From the NCBI RefSeq assembly GCF_022569295.1, contig NZ_JAKFIA010000001.1, forward strand, positions 573,001-637,000: a stretch of DNA of 64,000 nucleotides. The letters run 5' to 3'. The translations under genes and the position numbers were made by a program. This DNA comes from Pedomonas mirosovicensis (GTDB lineage: Bacteria > Pseudomonadota > Alphaproteobacteria > Sphingomonadales > Sphingomonadaceae). The notes beneath the pieces are model-generated. The model saw nothing but the letters and a program-made list of their open reading frames with translations, ran no database searches and was not told the origin of the DNA. Numbering within the stretch: position 1 is the stretch's first letter; each line of letters starts with the position of its first letter. Positions 9,322 to 18,228 of the stretch are shown piece after piece.

Positions 9322-9650
9322 AACACGTCCTCAAGGACAAATAGCTTCGGTTCGCGAATGAGCGCTGGGCTATACCGGCGGTGGGCAGAGGAGTCAACGC
9401 CTATGGGCCGCCAACCGGCCCGGCCGTGGGCCGGACGCCGCAATCCGGCCGATCCGGCGGCGAGGCCGGGCGGGGTGTTGCCCCCGTTCCGGACAGCGGC
9501 CGACGGCGCGCCGGAACGGGCCATGGGCGGAAAATCGTATAACAAAAATTTACCTAACCCTAAATTTTATATGATCCTTTGTGGAACGATTCGCGGTAAA
9601 AACGATTTCTCGTCACAGCGGGGGCTGTAGAGCACAAACGGGGGGCGGCT
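9322..9650. promoter_or_regulatory. Divergent intergenic region between rpmH and a CHASE4-GGDEF gene
   Basis: No gene is supported in these 329 bases. GC-rich sequence near rpmH gives way to an AT-rich patch at 9538-9590, unlike its surroundings. It contains TTTACC (9549-9554) and TATGAT (9570-9575), a plausible promoter for the rightward gene though the spacing is short. A six-G run lies just before the start. Confidence 0.4.
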
Positions 9651-11885
9651 TTGCAAGACATGCAGCAAGCCGACGTACGGAGGCGTTCAAGGCGGACAGC
9701 AAGGCGGCTGGTCCGGGGCGAATCCTATAACCCGGGTCTGTTCCGCCGCCACTTCACCGCGCCGGTGGCGGGTCTTCTGGTGCTGGCCATGGCCGGCTTT
9801 GCCCTCCTGTTCTTCTGGTCGGTCAGAGCCCAGAACGAGCAGGCCCGCCGCACCTCCATCATCATGGTGCAGACCGGCATCAACCTGAAGCGCAACACGC
9901 TCATGGAAGGGGTTCGGCTCCAGACCTACTGGACCGAGGCCTACGACAACGTCTCGGCGCGCTACAACCAGAGCTGGGTCGAGAGGAACTGGGGCCCGTG
10001 GATGCACGAGGCAGGAGTGCCGCTCGTGTTTCTCATCGGGCCGGACAACGCGCCGCTCTATTCCAACATGTCCGGCAAGGCGGGCCAGGAAGACCCCTTT
10101 GCCCGGTTCTCGCCGGACCTGACCCATCTGGTCGAGGCGGTGCGGCGTGCGCCCAACGGGGTGGCAAAGACCGACCTGCTGCGATTCGATGGGCAGCCGG
10201 CCGTCGTGGCGGCGGCGCGCATCAGCCGCGAGGCGGCGGGCGAGGCAAGGCCCGATGCCCAGCACGTGCTCATCATCGGCGTGCCGTTCGACGGCGCCAT
10301 GCTGGAAAACCTGGCGGCCACCTATCACCTGGGGCCCCTCAGCGTGCGCCAGCCGGACGGCGGCGGCTCATACAACAGTCTCGATCTCGTCTCCAACGGA
10401 GGCGAGGTTCTGGGGCAGATCTTCTGGCCGAACGAAAGCACGGGGCCGGACCTGCCCACTCTCTTCTGGATTCTCGCGCTTGCGCTGCTGGTGGGCCTGG
10501 TGGTGCTGACGTGGTTCATTCTGCGGAACAGCCGGCACATCGTGCTGCTGGTCGCGGCCAGCGAGGTCCGCGCCCTCAAGATGGCCCAGCGCGATGCGCT
10601 CACCGGGCTGGTCAACCGCTCGCGCTTCCGCGCCATGCTGATGGAAGCCCATGCCCGCCTCTGCCCCAGCGACCCGCCCATCGGCGTGCTGTTCATCGAC
10701 CTGGACGGCTTCAAGCCGGTCAACGACAAGCTGGGCCACACGGCGGGGGACGAGCTGCTGCGCCAGGTGGCGGGCGTGCTCAAGCGCGAGACGAAGGGCA
10801 TCGCCGTGCCGGCGCGCCTCGGCGGCGACGAGTTCGCCATTCTCATTCACGGCAAGCCGCAGCCCGAGACCGCCGAGGACGTGAGCGAGCGGATCAGGGC
10901 CGCGCTCTGCGAGCCGCTGTCGGCGGCCGGCTCCGAGGTGACGGTGGGGGCGAGCATCGGCATCGCCTTTCTCGGGCCGGAGGACGGAGACGCCGCCGAC
11001 GTGCTGCGCCGCGCCGACATCGCCATGTACGAGGCCAAGAAGCTGCGCGGCGGGGCCTGCTTCTATTCGGCGGAGCTGGAGGAGCTGAGCCGCCGCCGCC
11101 GCGACCAGATGGCGGCGTTCCGCGCGGCGCTGGAGGGCAATTCGCTCAGCCTCGTCTACCAGCCGCAGGTGTCGCTGCGCGACGGGCGGGTGATGGCGGT
11201 CGAGGCGCAGCTCCAGTGGGACCAGCCGGGGCGCTACCGCCTTTCAGCCGAGGAACTGATGGCGCTGGCGGAGGAAAGCGGCTGTCTCAGCCAGCTGACG
11301 CAGTGGATGCTGGAGGAGGCTTGCCGCCAGGCCCAAGGGTGGGCCGACCTGCCGGTTGGCATCAACGTCGCCATTTCCGAGATTCGCAAGCCGGGCTTCG
11401 TGGCTCAGGTGGAATCGGTGCTGGACCGCACCGGCCTGCCGGCCGCGCGGCTGGAGCTGGAACTGCCCGAGACGGTGTTCAATACCCAGTGCAGCCAGAC
11501 CCGCCGCGCCCTCACGGTGCTGTCGGGCCTGGGCGTGCGAATGGTGCTGGACCGATTCGGCGGCGAGCGGGCAAGCCTTGCGGCCCTGAGAAGCTCCCAG
11601 TTCGTCAAGATCAAGCTGGACCGGGACCTGCTGCCCCACGCCAGCTGGAGCGACAACGCCCGCGCCGTGCTTTCGGCGCTCGGAACTCTCGGGCGCAGCC
11701 TCGGCGTGCCGGTGGTTGCCGAAGGGGTGGAGACCGAAAGCAACGCCTCGATGGTGATGGCGTGCGGCTGCGCGCTGGGGCAGGGCTATTTCTTCAGCCC
11801 ACCGCTCACCGCGGCGCAGGTGTCGCGTCTGGCGGAGGAGGGCGAGCGCCTGGCCCTGCCCAGCACCCGATGGGTGTTTGCCTGA
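9651..11885 (+). CDS. CHASE4-GGDEF-EAL protein, probable diguanylate cyclase
   Basis: Two membrane helices (about residues 36-56 and 272-292) flank a periplasmic CHASE4-type sensor domain. A GGDEF domain (about 310-475) follows with an intact LGGDEFAIL site and DALTGLVNRS. No RxxD inhibitory site is present (the equivalent stretch is KGIA). The EAL domain (about 485-735) is degenerate: EAL reads EAQ, and the metal-binding DDFG reads DRFG. The protein should therefore make, not degrade, c-di-GMP. The frame begins with TTG at 9651; an ATG at 9660 is equally possible. Confidence 0.88.
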   Translation: MQDMQQADVRRRSRRTARRLVRGESYNPGLFRRHFTAPVAGLLVLAMAGFALLFFWSVRAQNEQARRTSIIMVQTGINLKRNTLMEGVRLQTYWTEAYDNVSARYNQSWVERNWGPWMHEAGVPLVFLIGPDNAPLYSNMSGKAGQEDPFARFSPDLTHLVEAVRRAPNGVAKTDLLRFDGQPAVVAAARISREAAGEARPDAQHVLIIGVPFDGAMLENLAATYHLGPLSVRQPDGGGSYNSLDLVSNGGEVLGQIFWPNESTGPDLPTLFWILALALLVGLVVLTWFILRNSRHIVLLVAASEVRALKMAQRDALTGLVNRSRFRAMLMEAHARLCPSDPPIGVLFIDLDGFKPVNDKLGHTAGDELLRQVAGVLKRETKGIAVPARLGGDEFAILIHGKPQPETAEDVSERIRAALCEPLSAAGSEVTVGASIGIAFLGPEDGDAADVLRRADIAMYEAKKLRGGACFYSAELEELSRRRRDQMAAFRAALEGNSLSLVYQPQVSLRDGRVMAVEAQLQWDQPGRYRLSAEELMALAEESGCLSQLTQWMLEEACRQAQGWADLPVGINVAISEIRKPGFVAQVESVLDRTGLPAARLELELPETVFNTQCSQTRRALTVLSGLGVRMVLDRFGGERASLAALRSSQFVKIKLDRDLLPHASWSDNARAVLSALGTLGRSLGVPVVAEGVETESNASMVMACGCALGQGYFFSPPLTAAQVSRLAEEGERLALPSTRWVFA

Positions 11886-12079
11886 GAAAGCGTGGGCGCT
11901 CCGTTGGGCAGCCCTGCAAACGCACTGTCGTTAAAACCAGACGTTGCCATCCGCATGCGGCAACGCCAGTAAGGCGGAGGATCGCGGCCTGATGATTCCG
12001 GCAAGCGTTCCTGCTTCCGGCCGGCTGAAATCCGGCCTTCGCCAGTTTGCCCCTGCCATCGTACCCGGTGCGTTGTTCC

Positions 12080-13315
12080 ATGTCCGAGACCTCCCCTCCT
12101 TCCGCCACGACCAGGCCGGGCGCCTCCGGCCTGCCGCTGACGCTCATCATTCTCCTGGGCGTGCTGACGGCCTTTTCCCCCATGGCCATCGATATGTACC
12201 TGCCGAGCCTGCCGGCGATGAGCCGCGACATGGGCGCGCCCACATCGACAGGCCAGCTCACGCTCGCCAGCTTCTTCATCGGGCTTGCCCTCGGCCAGCT
12301 GATCTACGGCCCGCTCTCCGACCGGCTCGGGCGGCGACCGCCGCTGATGGCAGGCGTGCTGCTCTATACCCTCGCCTCGGTGGGCTGCGCCTTTACCACC
12401 AGCATGGAGGCGTTGATCGGCTTACGCTTCGTGCAGGCGCTGGGCGCGGCGGCAGCGCCGCTTATCGCCCGCGCGGTGGTGGCCGACCGGTGCAGCGGCG
12501 TGGAGGCGGCGCGCACCTTCTCCATGCTCATGCTCATCATGGGCCTGGCTCCCATCCTCGCCCCGACGCTGGGCGGCTTCGTGCTGCTGGCGGGCGGCTG
12601 GCGGGCCATCTTCTGGGTATTGGCGGGCTTCGGCGCGCTGGCGCTCGTGTGGTCCCTCGCCGGCCTGCCCGAGAGCCTGCCGGCCGAGGTCCGCAACAGC
12701 CGCCCGCATGAACCAACGCTCAGCGCCTACAAGCAGGTCATCGCCAACCCGGCGGTCATCGCCTATGCCCTGCTCGCGGCGCTGGGCAGCGCGGCGCTGT
12801 TCTCCTACATCAGCAACGCGGCGGCCCTCATCATCGAGACCTACGGCGTCTCCCCCGCCCACTTCGGCTGGGTGTTCGGCCTCAACGCCGCCGCGCTCAT
12901 CGTCTCCACCCAGATCAACCGGGTGCTGCTCGCCCGCCACGGCCCGCTCACCCTCATCCGGCGGGCAAACGTTGCCATGTCGCTGCTCGGCATCGCCATG
13001 ACCGCATCGGCGGCCACCGGCTGGGGCGGCATGTGGGGCGTGCTGGTGCCCATGTTCTTCGTCATGTCCACCCTCGGCTTCACCGCCCCCAATGCCACGG
13101 CGCTGGCGATGGGGGCGGACCGCAGCCGCGCGGGCACGGTATCCTCGGTGGTCGGGTGCCTCCAGTTCACCGTCGGCGCGCTGTTCGCCGCCGTCACCGG
13201 CGCGGCCTACAACGGCACGGCGGTACCGATGGCGTTGGGCATCCTGGTGGCGGCCCTGTGCTCCGCCGTGCTGCTGCGCCGCGTCGTGCCCCGGTTGCGC
13301 GCTGCCGCCCACTAG
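12080..13315 (+). CDS. Bcr/CflA-type multidrug efflux transporter (MFS)
   Basis: A 12-helix major facilitator protein of about 411 residues. The N-terminal motif LTAFSPMAIDMYLPSLP is typical of the Bcr/CflA drug-resistance branch, and the loop 2-3 motif GPLSDRLGRRPPL is present. Proton-coupled export of drugs such as bicyclomycin or chloramphenicol is the family role; the actual substrate is unknown. The frame opens at 12047, but the ATG at 12080 gives the usual short N-terminus. Six bases separate it from the P1 peptidase gene, so the two probably form one transcript. Confidence 0.88.
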   Translation: MSETSPPSATTRPGASGLPLTLIILLGVLTAFSPMAIDMYLPSLPAMSRDMGAPTSTGQLTLASFFIGLALGQLIYGPLSDRLGRRPPLMAGVLLYTLASVGCAFTTSMEALIGLRFVQALGAAAAPLIARAVVADRCSGVEAARTFSMLMLIMGLAPILAPTLGGFVLLAGGWRAIFWVLAGFGALALVWSLAGLPESLPAEVRNSRPHEPTLSAYKQVIANPAVIAYALLAALGSAALFSYISNAAALIIETYGVSPAHFGWVFGLNAAALIVSTQINRVLLARHGPLTLIRRANVAMSLLGIAMTASAATGWGGMWGVLVPMFFVMSTLGFTAPNATALAMGADRSRAGTVSSVVGCLQFTVGALFAAVTGAAYNGTAVPMALGILVAALCSAVLLRRVVPRLRAAAH

Positions 13316-13321
13316 GCCAGG

Positions 13322-14269
13322 ATGCGGTCCATGGTCCCGGATTCCTCTGCCGACGAAGATCGCTTCACCGATATCGCCGGGCTGAAGGTGGGCCACGCCG
13401 AGGACGCGCAGGCGCGCACCGGCGTCACCGTCATCCTGCCCGATCCGCCCGTGGTGATGGGCGTTGACGTGCGCGGCGGCGGCCCCGGCACGCGGGAGAC
13501 CGATGCGCTGGCCCCGCATACGCTGGTCGAGCGCTTCCACGGCCTCGTGCTCTCGGGCGGTTCGGCGTTCGGGCTGGGCGCGGCCGATGGCGTTGCCGCC
13601 TGGCTCTCCGAGCGCGGCGTGGGGCTGCCGGTCGGCGCGCGGCCAGTGCCGGTGGTGCCGGCGGCCATCCTGTTCGACCTTTCCAATGGCGGAGATAAAA
13701 ACTGGGGCCTTGAGCCGCCCTACCGGCGGCTGGGGCTGGAAGCCTGCGAATCGGCGGGGCTTGAGTGCCCCCATGGCCCGGTGGGCGCCGGCTTTGGCGC
13801 ACGCGCGGGCTCGCGTCCGGGCGGCATCGGCACGGCGCGCATCACCTGCACGCGCACCGGCTGGCAGGTCGCGGCGCTCATCGCGGTCAACAGCTTCGGC
13901 GAGGTCTACGCGGGCGAACCCCCGGTAAATGCGCCCGTCGCGCTGCCCAAGGTGCCCATTCCCGGCACCAACACCACCATCGGCGTGGTGGCGACCAACG
14001 CGCCCATCACCAAGGCGCAGGCGCAGAAGCTGGCGCAAATGGCGCAGGACGGCCTTGCCCGCGCCATCCGCCCCATCCACACGCCGTTCGATGGCGATAC
14101 CCTGTTTGCCCTTTCAACCGCCGAGGCGGGCCAAGCGCCTCTCGCGCCGCTCGACCTTGCCGTGCTCGGCACCTTGGGGGGCGGACTGCGTTGTCCGCGC
14201 CGTCCGCCGGGCAGTCGGACTCTAAGACTTGTTATTTCGCAGAGGAGCCGAGCCCCCTGCAAAGGATAA
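13322..14269 (+). CDS. P1 family (S58, DmpA-like) peptidase, C-terminus frame-shifted
   Basis: This belongs to the self-processing P1 aminopeptidase family. Hallmarks are GLKVGHAED, VRGGGPGTRETD, LSGGSAFGL and the NTT motif at residues 217-219. In the family, cleavage before that Thr releases the catalytic N-terminal Thr; Thr218 would be the nucleophile here. As written the frame ends at 14269 with an uncharacteristic tail (CPRRPPGSRT...). Removing one G from the run at 14176-14181 gives the family ending ADCVVRAVRRAVGL with a stop at 14225 (300 residues). Only the last 15 or so residues are affected. The substrate is unknown; it follows the efflux gene closely. Confidence 0.85.
   Translation: MRSMVPDSSADEDRFTDIAGLKVGHAEDAQARTGVTVILPDPPVVMGVDVRGGGPGTRETDALAPHTLVERFHGLVLSGGSAFGLGAADGVAAWLSERGVGLPVGARPVPVVPAAILFDLSNGGDKNWGLEPPYRRLGLEACESAGLECPHGPVGAGFGARAGSRPGGIGTARITCTRTGWQVAALIAVNSFGEVYAGEPPVNAPVALPKVPIPGTNTTIGVVATNAPITKAQAQKLAQMAQDGLARAIRPIHTPFDGDTLFALSTAEAGQAPLAPLDLAVLGTLGGGLRCPRRPPGSRTLRLVISQRSRAPCKG
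14176..14181 (+). other. Six-G run at the frame break of the P1 peptidase gene
   Basis: Five Gs instead of six restore the conserved C-terminus ending at 14225. Confidence 0.7.
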
Positions 14270-14906
14270 GGAATCGTCGCGGAACAGGATCAGCGCGGCA
14301 TGCTGGCCTGGAGCGGGGTGACGGCCGCCTGATGCGCGGCGATGGCGTCATCGATGCGCTTGAGCAGCTGGCCTGCCTCCTGCAGGGGGGCTGCACGTTC
14401 GCGCCGTTGGCGGCGAGAAGGGCAAGATCGCCCGTGAGGCGGCTGACGGTCTCGCGGATCTGGTCGAACCGGGCGGCGGCCTGGTTGAAGCGGGTCAGCT
14501 CCAGTTCCGCCGTTGCCCAGGCTGGGGAGGCCGGCGCGGCGTTGCGGGCGGCGTTCACGGCCGATTCGGTGGCGGTGCGCTGCCGGGTCCACGTTTCCTG
14601 TGCCGCGGTGAAACTCCGCGCTTCCTCTGCCAGCCGGGTCGAAACCGCCGCCACGTTGGGGGCAGCTGCCGTGCCCGCTTGCGGCTGGCCGGGGGCGGGC
14701 GTGGCCGCACCCTGCGTGCCGGTGGCTTGGGCCAGCGCCGCAATGCTGGCGGGATCGGCCTTGGCGACCTCAAGGTTGTCGCATGTGCCGGCCCGCTGCT
14801 CGGCGGGGGTTTTAAGGCTGGGCCAGTCGCCCTCCATGTTGGCGCAGGCGGACAGCGGCATGAAGCACGCCACGGCGGCGAGAAGCGAAGGGAAGCGGTT
14901 CATCAT
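14232..14906 (-). CDS. Putative lipoprotein with helical body, frame-shifted near the C-terminus
   Basis: No named family was recognised. A lipoprotein signal is clear: MMNRFPSLLAAVACFMPLSAC, lipobox LSAC, with lipidation expected at the Cys. An Ala/Gln/Thr-rich linker follows, then a probable coiled-coil body (about residues 90-165). As written the frame runs to 14232 with a Ser/Arg/Pro-rich tail. One additional C in the run at 14385-14390 instead gives a natural amphipathic helix (LQEAGQLLKRIDDAIAAHQ) ending at 14290, 205 residues in all. The second reading looks native. It is convergent with the P1 peptidase gene. Confidence 0.65.
   Translation of the reverse strand: MMNRFPSLLAAVACFMPLSACANMEGDWPSLKTPAEQRAGTCDNLEVAKADPASIAALAQATGTQGAATPAPGQPQAGTAAAPNVAAVSTRLAEEARSFTAAQETWTRQRTATESAVNAARNAAPASPAWATAELELTRFNQAAARFDQIRETVSRLTGDLALLAANGANVQPPCRRQASCSSASMTPSPRIRRPSPRSRPACRADPVPRRFLILCRGLGSSAK
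14239..14263. repeat. Dispersed hairpin family, imperfect copy
   Basis: GCAGAGG...CCCCCTGCAAAGG between the natural ends of the convergent P1 peptidase and lipoprotein genes. It matches the CCCCTGCAAA family. Confidence 0.45.
14385..14390 (-). other. Six-C (minus strand) run at the lipoprotein frame break
   Basis: Seven bases instead of six would continue the coiled-coil frame to the stop at 14290-14292. Confidence 0.6.
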
Positions 14907-15122
14907 GGCGCGCACCCTAATGCATTTGGCCCTCTGGTGAAAACGGGCTTCACGCAGGAAAGTGCGCGAGGCTGCCGCAAGGCATGGCCTTGCCTGCCGG
15001 TTTTGATCGTTGCGAAGGCGCGAGAACGGGGCGCAGAAAAAGAATGAAAAAGCCGAACAAAAGTCCTTGCAAGCTTGGGGCGATCTGGATAGTTTCCGCC
15101 CCCGTCAGCCGATGAGGCTTGC

Positions 15123-15199
15123 GCGCCCGTAGCTCAGCTGGATAGAGCATCAGACTACGAATCTGAGGGTCGGACGTTCGAATCGTTCCGGGCGCGCCA
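15123..15199 (+). tRNA. tRNA-Arg (anticodon ACG)
   Basis: A 77-base cloverleaf. Acceptor GCGCCCG/CGGGCGC, D arm GCTC...GAGC, anticodon stem TCAGA/TCTGA with loop CTACGAA (anticodon ACG, decoding CGN after A34 editing), T arm with TTCGAAT, discriminator G and an encoded CCA at 15197-15199. Confidence 0.95.
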
Positions 15200-15292
15200 T
15201 TTTCTCCCAAAAAATCGAATATGAAAAGTTGCACCGGGGCGATGGCCTTATGCTGGTGCGCCGTGTTTGCGATTGCCTGTGGTTGCTTGGCC

Positions 15293-15329
15293 AAAAAAGC
15301 AGCCTGCCGGCGGGAGCGCGGCAGGCTGC
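15293..15329 (-). terminator. Rho-independent terminator of the subtilase gene
   Basis: Perfect 11-bp arms GCAGCCTGCCG (15299-15309) and CGGCAGGCTGC (15319-15329). Read on the minus strand the hairpin is followed by TTTTTT. It lies 45 bases beyond the subtilase stop. Confidence 0.85.
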
Positions 15330-15373
15330 GTGTGGCCCAAAGAACGCAAGGACGATGACAGGACCGGTGACGC

Positions 15374-17533
15374 CTAGAGCAGACCGGCGGCGCGCATCTG
15401 CGAGATCAGGCGGAAGGCGGCCGGGTTGGTGAGGGCGAGATTGGTCAGGGGGTCCTGCACTCCAATCGCCGCGCCGTAGGCGGGCTGCTGCGGCCACGGC
15501 ATGTAGCCGACCGCGGGAACGCCGGAGAAGTAGATTCCCGGCTGGGGGCCCAGTCCTGCGGCGGCGCCAATTCCGGCGCTCATGCTGATGCCCGTGCCGT
15601 AGCCGGTCCGCCCAGGCTGGCCGGCGGCATAGCCCGGCATGTTGTCGATCATGCCTGGTTGCCGATGGCCTTCCGCTCCTTCGCCCGGACGGGTTTGGGG
15701 CGGCTGCATGGTTGGGGCCGGCGCGGCCGTGGCCAGGCCAAGCAGCGCCTGCACGGTCGGCAGTCCTGCACCGCCGCGCTGGATATCGGCCACCAGTGGC
15801 ACGGCGCTGCTCTTGATAAGCTGGAAGAGGGCGGCGACACGCTCGGCGGAGCGAGCCTTCAGCGGCCCCTGGAACAGCGGGTGGTGCGCCAGCAGCAGCG
15901 CGGCAAGGCCGGTGACATGGGGCGTCGCCATCGAGGTGCCGTCCCACGCGGCATAGCCGCCGCCCGCCACGCACGACAGGATCGCCACGCCCGGCGCGCA
16001 GACGTCGATGCCCGGCCCAAAGCAGCTGAACTTGGCCGGGAAGATGCCGTTGTTTATCGGCAGGCTGGGGTCGAGCGTCTGGGCGTGGTAGCTGTCCTCC
16101 GGGTATTCGCCGGTCTTGCCGATGGCGCTGACTGTCAGCACGCCCGGCAGGCTGCCCGGAAACTGCACCGGACCGCCCGAGTTGCCCGCCGCGACGATGC
16201 AGGCCACACCCTTGCTCTGCGCCTCCAGGATTTTCTGGGTGACCAGCTCCGACACCTCATCGCTGCCGAGGCTGAGGTTGACCACGTCGATGCCCCGCTC
16301 GATGCACAGGTCCAGCGCTTCGATCAGCGCGCTGAAGCGCCCGCCGGGGAACACCTTGAAGGCGTGGATTTCCGCTTCAGGAGCAAAGCCGCGAATGCCG
16401 GCGGCGTTGGGGCCGGAGCCTGCGCCGATGATGCCGGCGCAGTGGGTGCCGTGGGAGATGGTATCCTGCGTCCAGGTGTCGGAATTGCCGCCCTCGGTCG
16501 TCAGGTCCACGCCCTGGCGTACATGCTGGAGCTGCGGGTGGCTGTTGTCGCAGCCCGAATCGATGATGGCGATCTTCACGCCGCGCCCGGTCAGGCTCTT
16601 TGCCAGCTGGTCGACGCCCATCAGCTTCTGGCCCCAGCCGACCATGCCCTTGGTTTCGAACTCGGGATAGGTTTCGTCCAGCCGGCGCAGCAGGATGGTG
16701 TTGTCGTCACCCTCGTTGAGGGCGGGGCGAACGATGAACCGTTCCCAATAATCCGCCGCGGGCTTGACGTAGATGGCCTGGATGGAGTCAGGGCCGCCGC
16801 CCATCATACTGATCGTGGCCGCTCCATTGTCGTCGGTGGTGCCCTGGGCCGGGAAGCCGCGGCCGTAGAGGCATACGGTCGCCCTGCCCACGGGTTCGCC
16901 GTCCGGCCCGCAGACACGCACCGACAACTGGGTGGACGTTGTGGGGGCCAGGGGCGATACGGACGCCTCCACCGCCGAGCGCACCAGCGTGGCGCTTACG
17001 CCGACATCCAGATGCTTCAGCAGCGCATCATGCTCCACGATCATGTTGGCGGCGACGGCCATCCGCAACTGCTCGCCTTTTTCGGGCTCCAGCTCGGCAA
17101 CGACGATGCTGGGTGTGGTGACGGCCGCGCGCCCGGCTTCCGTGCCGAACATGCTGAGGCTGGGCGCGCGGGGCTTGATTTCCTTCACGATGTTCGCGCC
17201 GAGGCTGCGAAGCTCGTCTTCGATCTGCTGGCTGCTCATCGGCTGCAAGCCGCCGGCGACCATCATGTGCATGCCCGGCGGGATCGGCCGCTGGGCGACG
17301 AGATAGCGACGCTTGCGAGGACCAACCGGACCGCGCTCGCCCCGGCTGCCGCGCTCGCTGTCCGCGACGAACTGGGACGGTTGCTGCTGCACGCCGCGTT
17401 GCGGCGCGGCGGTCTGCTGGGCGGCAGGGGGCTGCTCCTGCTGCTGGGGACTGGCTTGCCCGCTTCGAGCCTGCTCTTCCCGGCCCGCCTTTTTCTTCTG
17501 GCCGTCAGGCTCTTGATTCTTGTGTTCCGGCAT
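15374..17533 (-). CDS. Leaderless subtilisin-like (S8) serine protease with embedded beta domain
   Basis: A 719-residue subtilase. The N-terminal 75 residues are Gln/Lys-rich and disordered, with no signal peptide. A propeptide-like segment follows (about 77-172, YLVAQRPIPPG...VVAELEPEKGEQL), then a small beta-sandwich segment resembling carboxypeptidase-regulatory domains (about 203-270). The peptidase domain spans about 300-560 with Asp325 (AIIDSGCD), His361 (SHGTHCAG), Asn451 (AAGNSGG) and Ser534 (DGTSMATPH), all intact. The tail is Gly/Ala/Pro-rich. ATG 17533 is favoured over 17536 because it sits five bases after GGAGG. The gene ends at a strong terminator and follows a 94-residue gene and a repeat-protein gene on the same strand. 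A cytoplasmic or non-Sec-exported role is inferred; substrate unknown. Confidence 0.88.
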   Translation of the reverse strand: MPEHKNQEPDGQKKKAGREEQARSGQASPQQQEQPPAAQQTAAPQRGVQQQPSQFVADSERGSRGERGPVGPRKRRYLVAQRPIPPGMHMMVAGGLQPMSSQQIEDELRSLGANIVKEIKPRAPSLSMFGTEAGRAAVTTPSIVVAELEPEKGEQLRMAVAANMIVEHDALLKHLDVGVSATLVRSAVEASVSPLAPTTSTQLSVRVCGPDGEPVGRATVCLYGRGFPAQGTTDDNGAATISMMGGGPDSIQAIYVKPAADYWERFIVRPALNEGDDNTILLRRLDETYPEFETKGMVGWGQKLMGVDQLAKSLTGRGVKIAIIDSGCDNSHPQLQHVRQGVDLTTEGGNSDTWTQDTISHGTHCAGIIGAGSGPNAAGIRGFAPEAEIHAFKVFPGGRFSALIEALDLCIERGIDVVNLSLGSDEVSELVTQKILEAQSKGVACIVAAGNSGGPVQFPGSLPGVLTVSAIGKTGEYPEDSYHAQTLDPSLPINNGIFPAKFSCFGPGIDVCAPGVAILSCVAGGGYAAWDGTSMATPHVTGLAALLLAHHPLFQGPLKARSAERVAALFQLIKSSAVPLVADIQRGGAGLPTVQALLGLATAAPAPTMQPPQTRPGEGAEGHRQPGMIDNMPGYAAGQPGRTGYGTGISMSAGIGAAAGLGPQPGIYFSGVPAVGYMPWPQQPAYGAAIGVQDPLTNLALTNPAAFRLISQMRAAGLL

Positions 17534-17638
17534 CATGACCTCCGTATGAGAAGAAGACCAAACGCGAGTGCACCCAAAGCCGGTCTCACAGGACCGGCGA
17601 GACTGTCCGCCTGTGCGGAAAGCAATAAAAACAAGAGG

Positions 17639-17923
17639 CTAGAACTTGAGGTCGGGCATCATCCGGGGATCCGGCAAGGGCGTGTCCTTCTCGATAATCA
17701 GGTGCTCCGCGAACCTCTGCCCGATCTGGCGGGCCAGGGACGGCGGAAGCTTCGCCTTCAGAAGAGTCCGGCTTTCAGATACCTGTGATGCAGGCAGGGC
17801 CTCGAGTTCCTCCCTGCACCGTTGCAATTCCTGAAGCTGGGTTTCATTGCGCGGATCACGCGGGGCGATCATGTAGCTTTCAGCCTTTTCGTCCCCGGCG
17901 GCGCCGCGGCTTTTCTCAGCCAT
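17639..17923 (-). CDS. Small charged helical protein upstream of the subtilase
   Basis: A 94-residue protein with no family I recognise. The first 25 residues are polar and likely flexible. A helical stretch follows (NETQLQELQRCREELEAL), then LLKAKLPPSLARQIGQRFAEHL and an Asp/Pro-rich end (PLPDPRMMPDLKF). No signal peptide or membrane helix. A good ribosome site (CAGGAG) precedes the ATG at 17923. It is 105 bases upstream of the subtilase on the same strand, so an inhibitor, chaperone or adaptor for the protease is possible but unproven. Confidence 0.7.
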   Translation of the reverse strand: MAEKSRGAAGDEKAESYMIAPRDPRNETQLQELQRCREELEALPASQVSESRTLLKAKLPPSLARQIGQRFAEHLIIEKDTPLPDPRMMPDLKF

Positions 17924-18228
17924 GATCCTGCTCCTGTTGCGCTGGGCGAAAGTGACGGATTTCCTGCTTGCCTGACATGATGATCATTCCATACGCCGCC
18001 TGGCCTAGGGAAGCGCATCCCGGCATGGTGTTCGCCTTGCCCTTGCCTTTCTGCCCGAAGGCGCTGGAGCTTGCGTGCGGCTGACCCAGGGAGGCCCATG
18101 GTGCGCGGCCTTGGCTGAATATGAAGATAAGGCTGCCATCGTTCCCCTCAGGGTTGCCCCGGCATCCCGGCCGGTCCGTCGCATCGCGAAGCTCCAGTCC
18201 CTCAGTTCAGTACGCTATGGCCGCCCCC
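17924..18228. other. 305-bp gap between the repeat-protein and 94-residue genes
   Basis: No convincing gene on either strand. It may hold the promoter of the downstream pair. I see no strong hairpin followed by T residues, so read-through from the repeat-protein gene remains possible. Confidence 0.4.

Noticed and set aside
9187-9650. Replication origin next to rpmH
   Set aside because: dnaA is not adjacent and no cluster of DnaA boxes is visible; rpmH sits away from oriC in many alphaproteobacteria.
14950-15294. 114-codon minus-strand frame containing GTIRTSDPQIRSL
   Set aside because: It is the antisense of the tRNA-Arg gene, a well-known false annotation.
15659-17788. 709-codon plus-strand frame opposite the subtilase gene
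   Set aside because: Shadow of a real protease gene with an intact catalytic set; His/Asp/Arg-rich sequence is typical of antisense GC-rich DNA.
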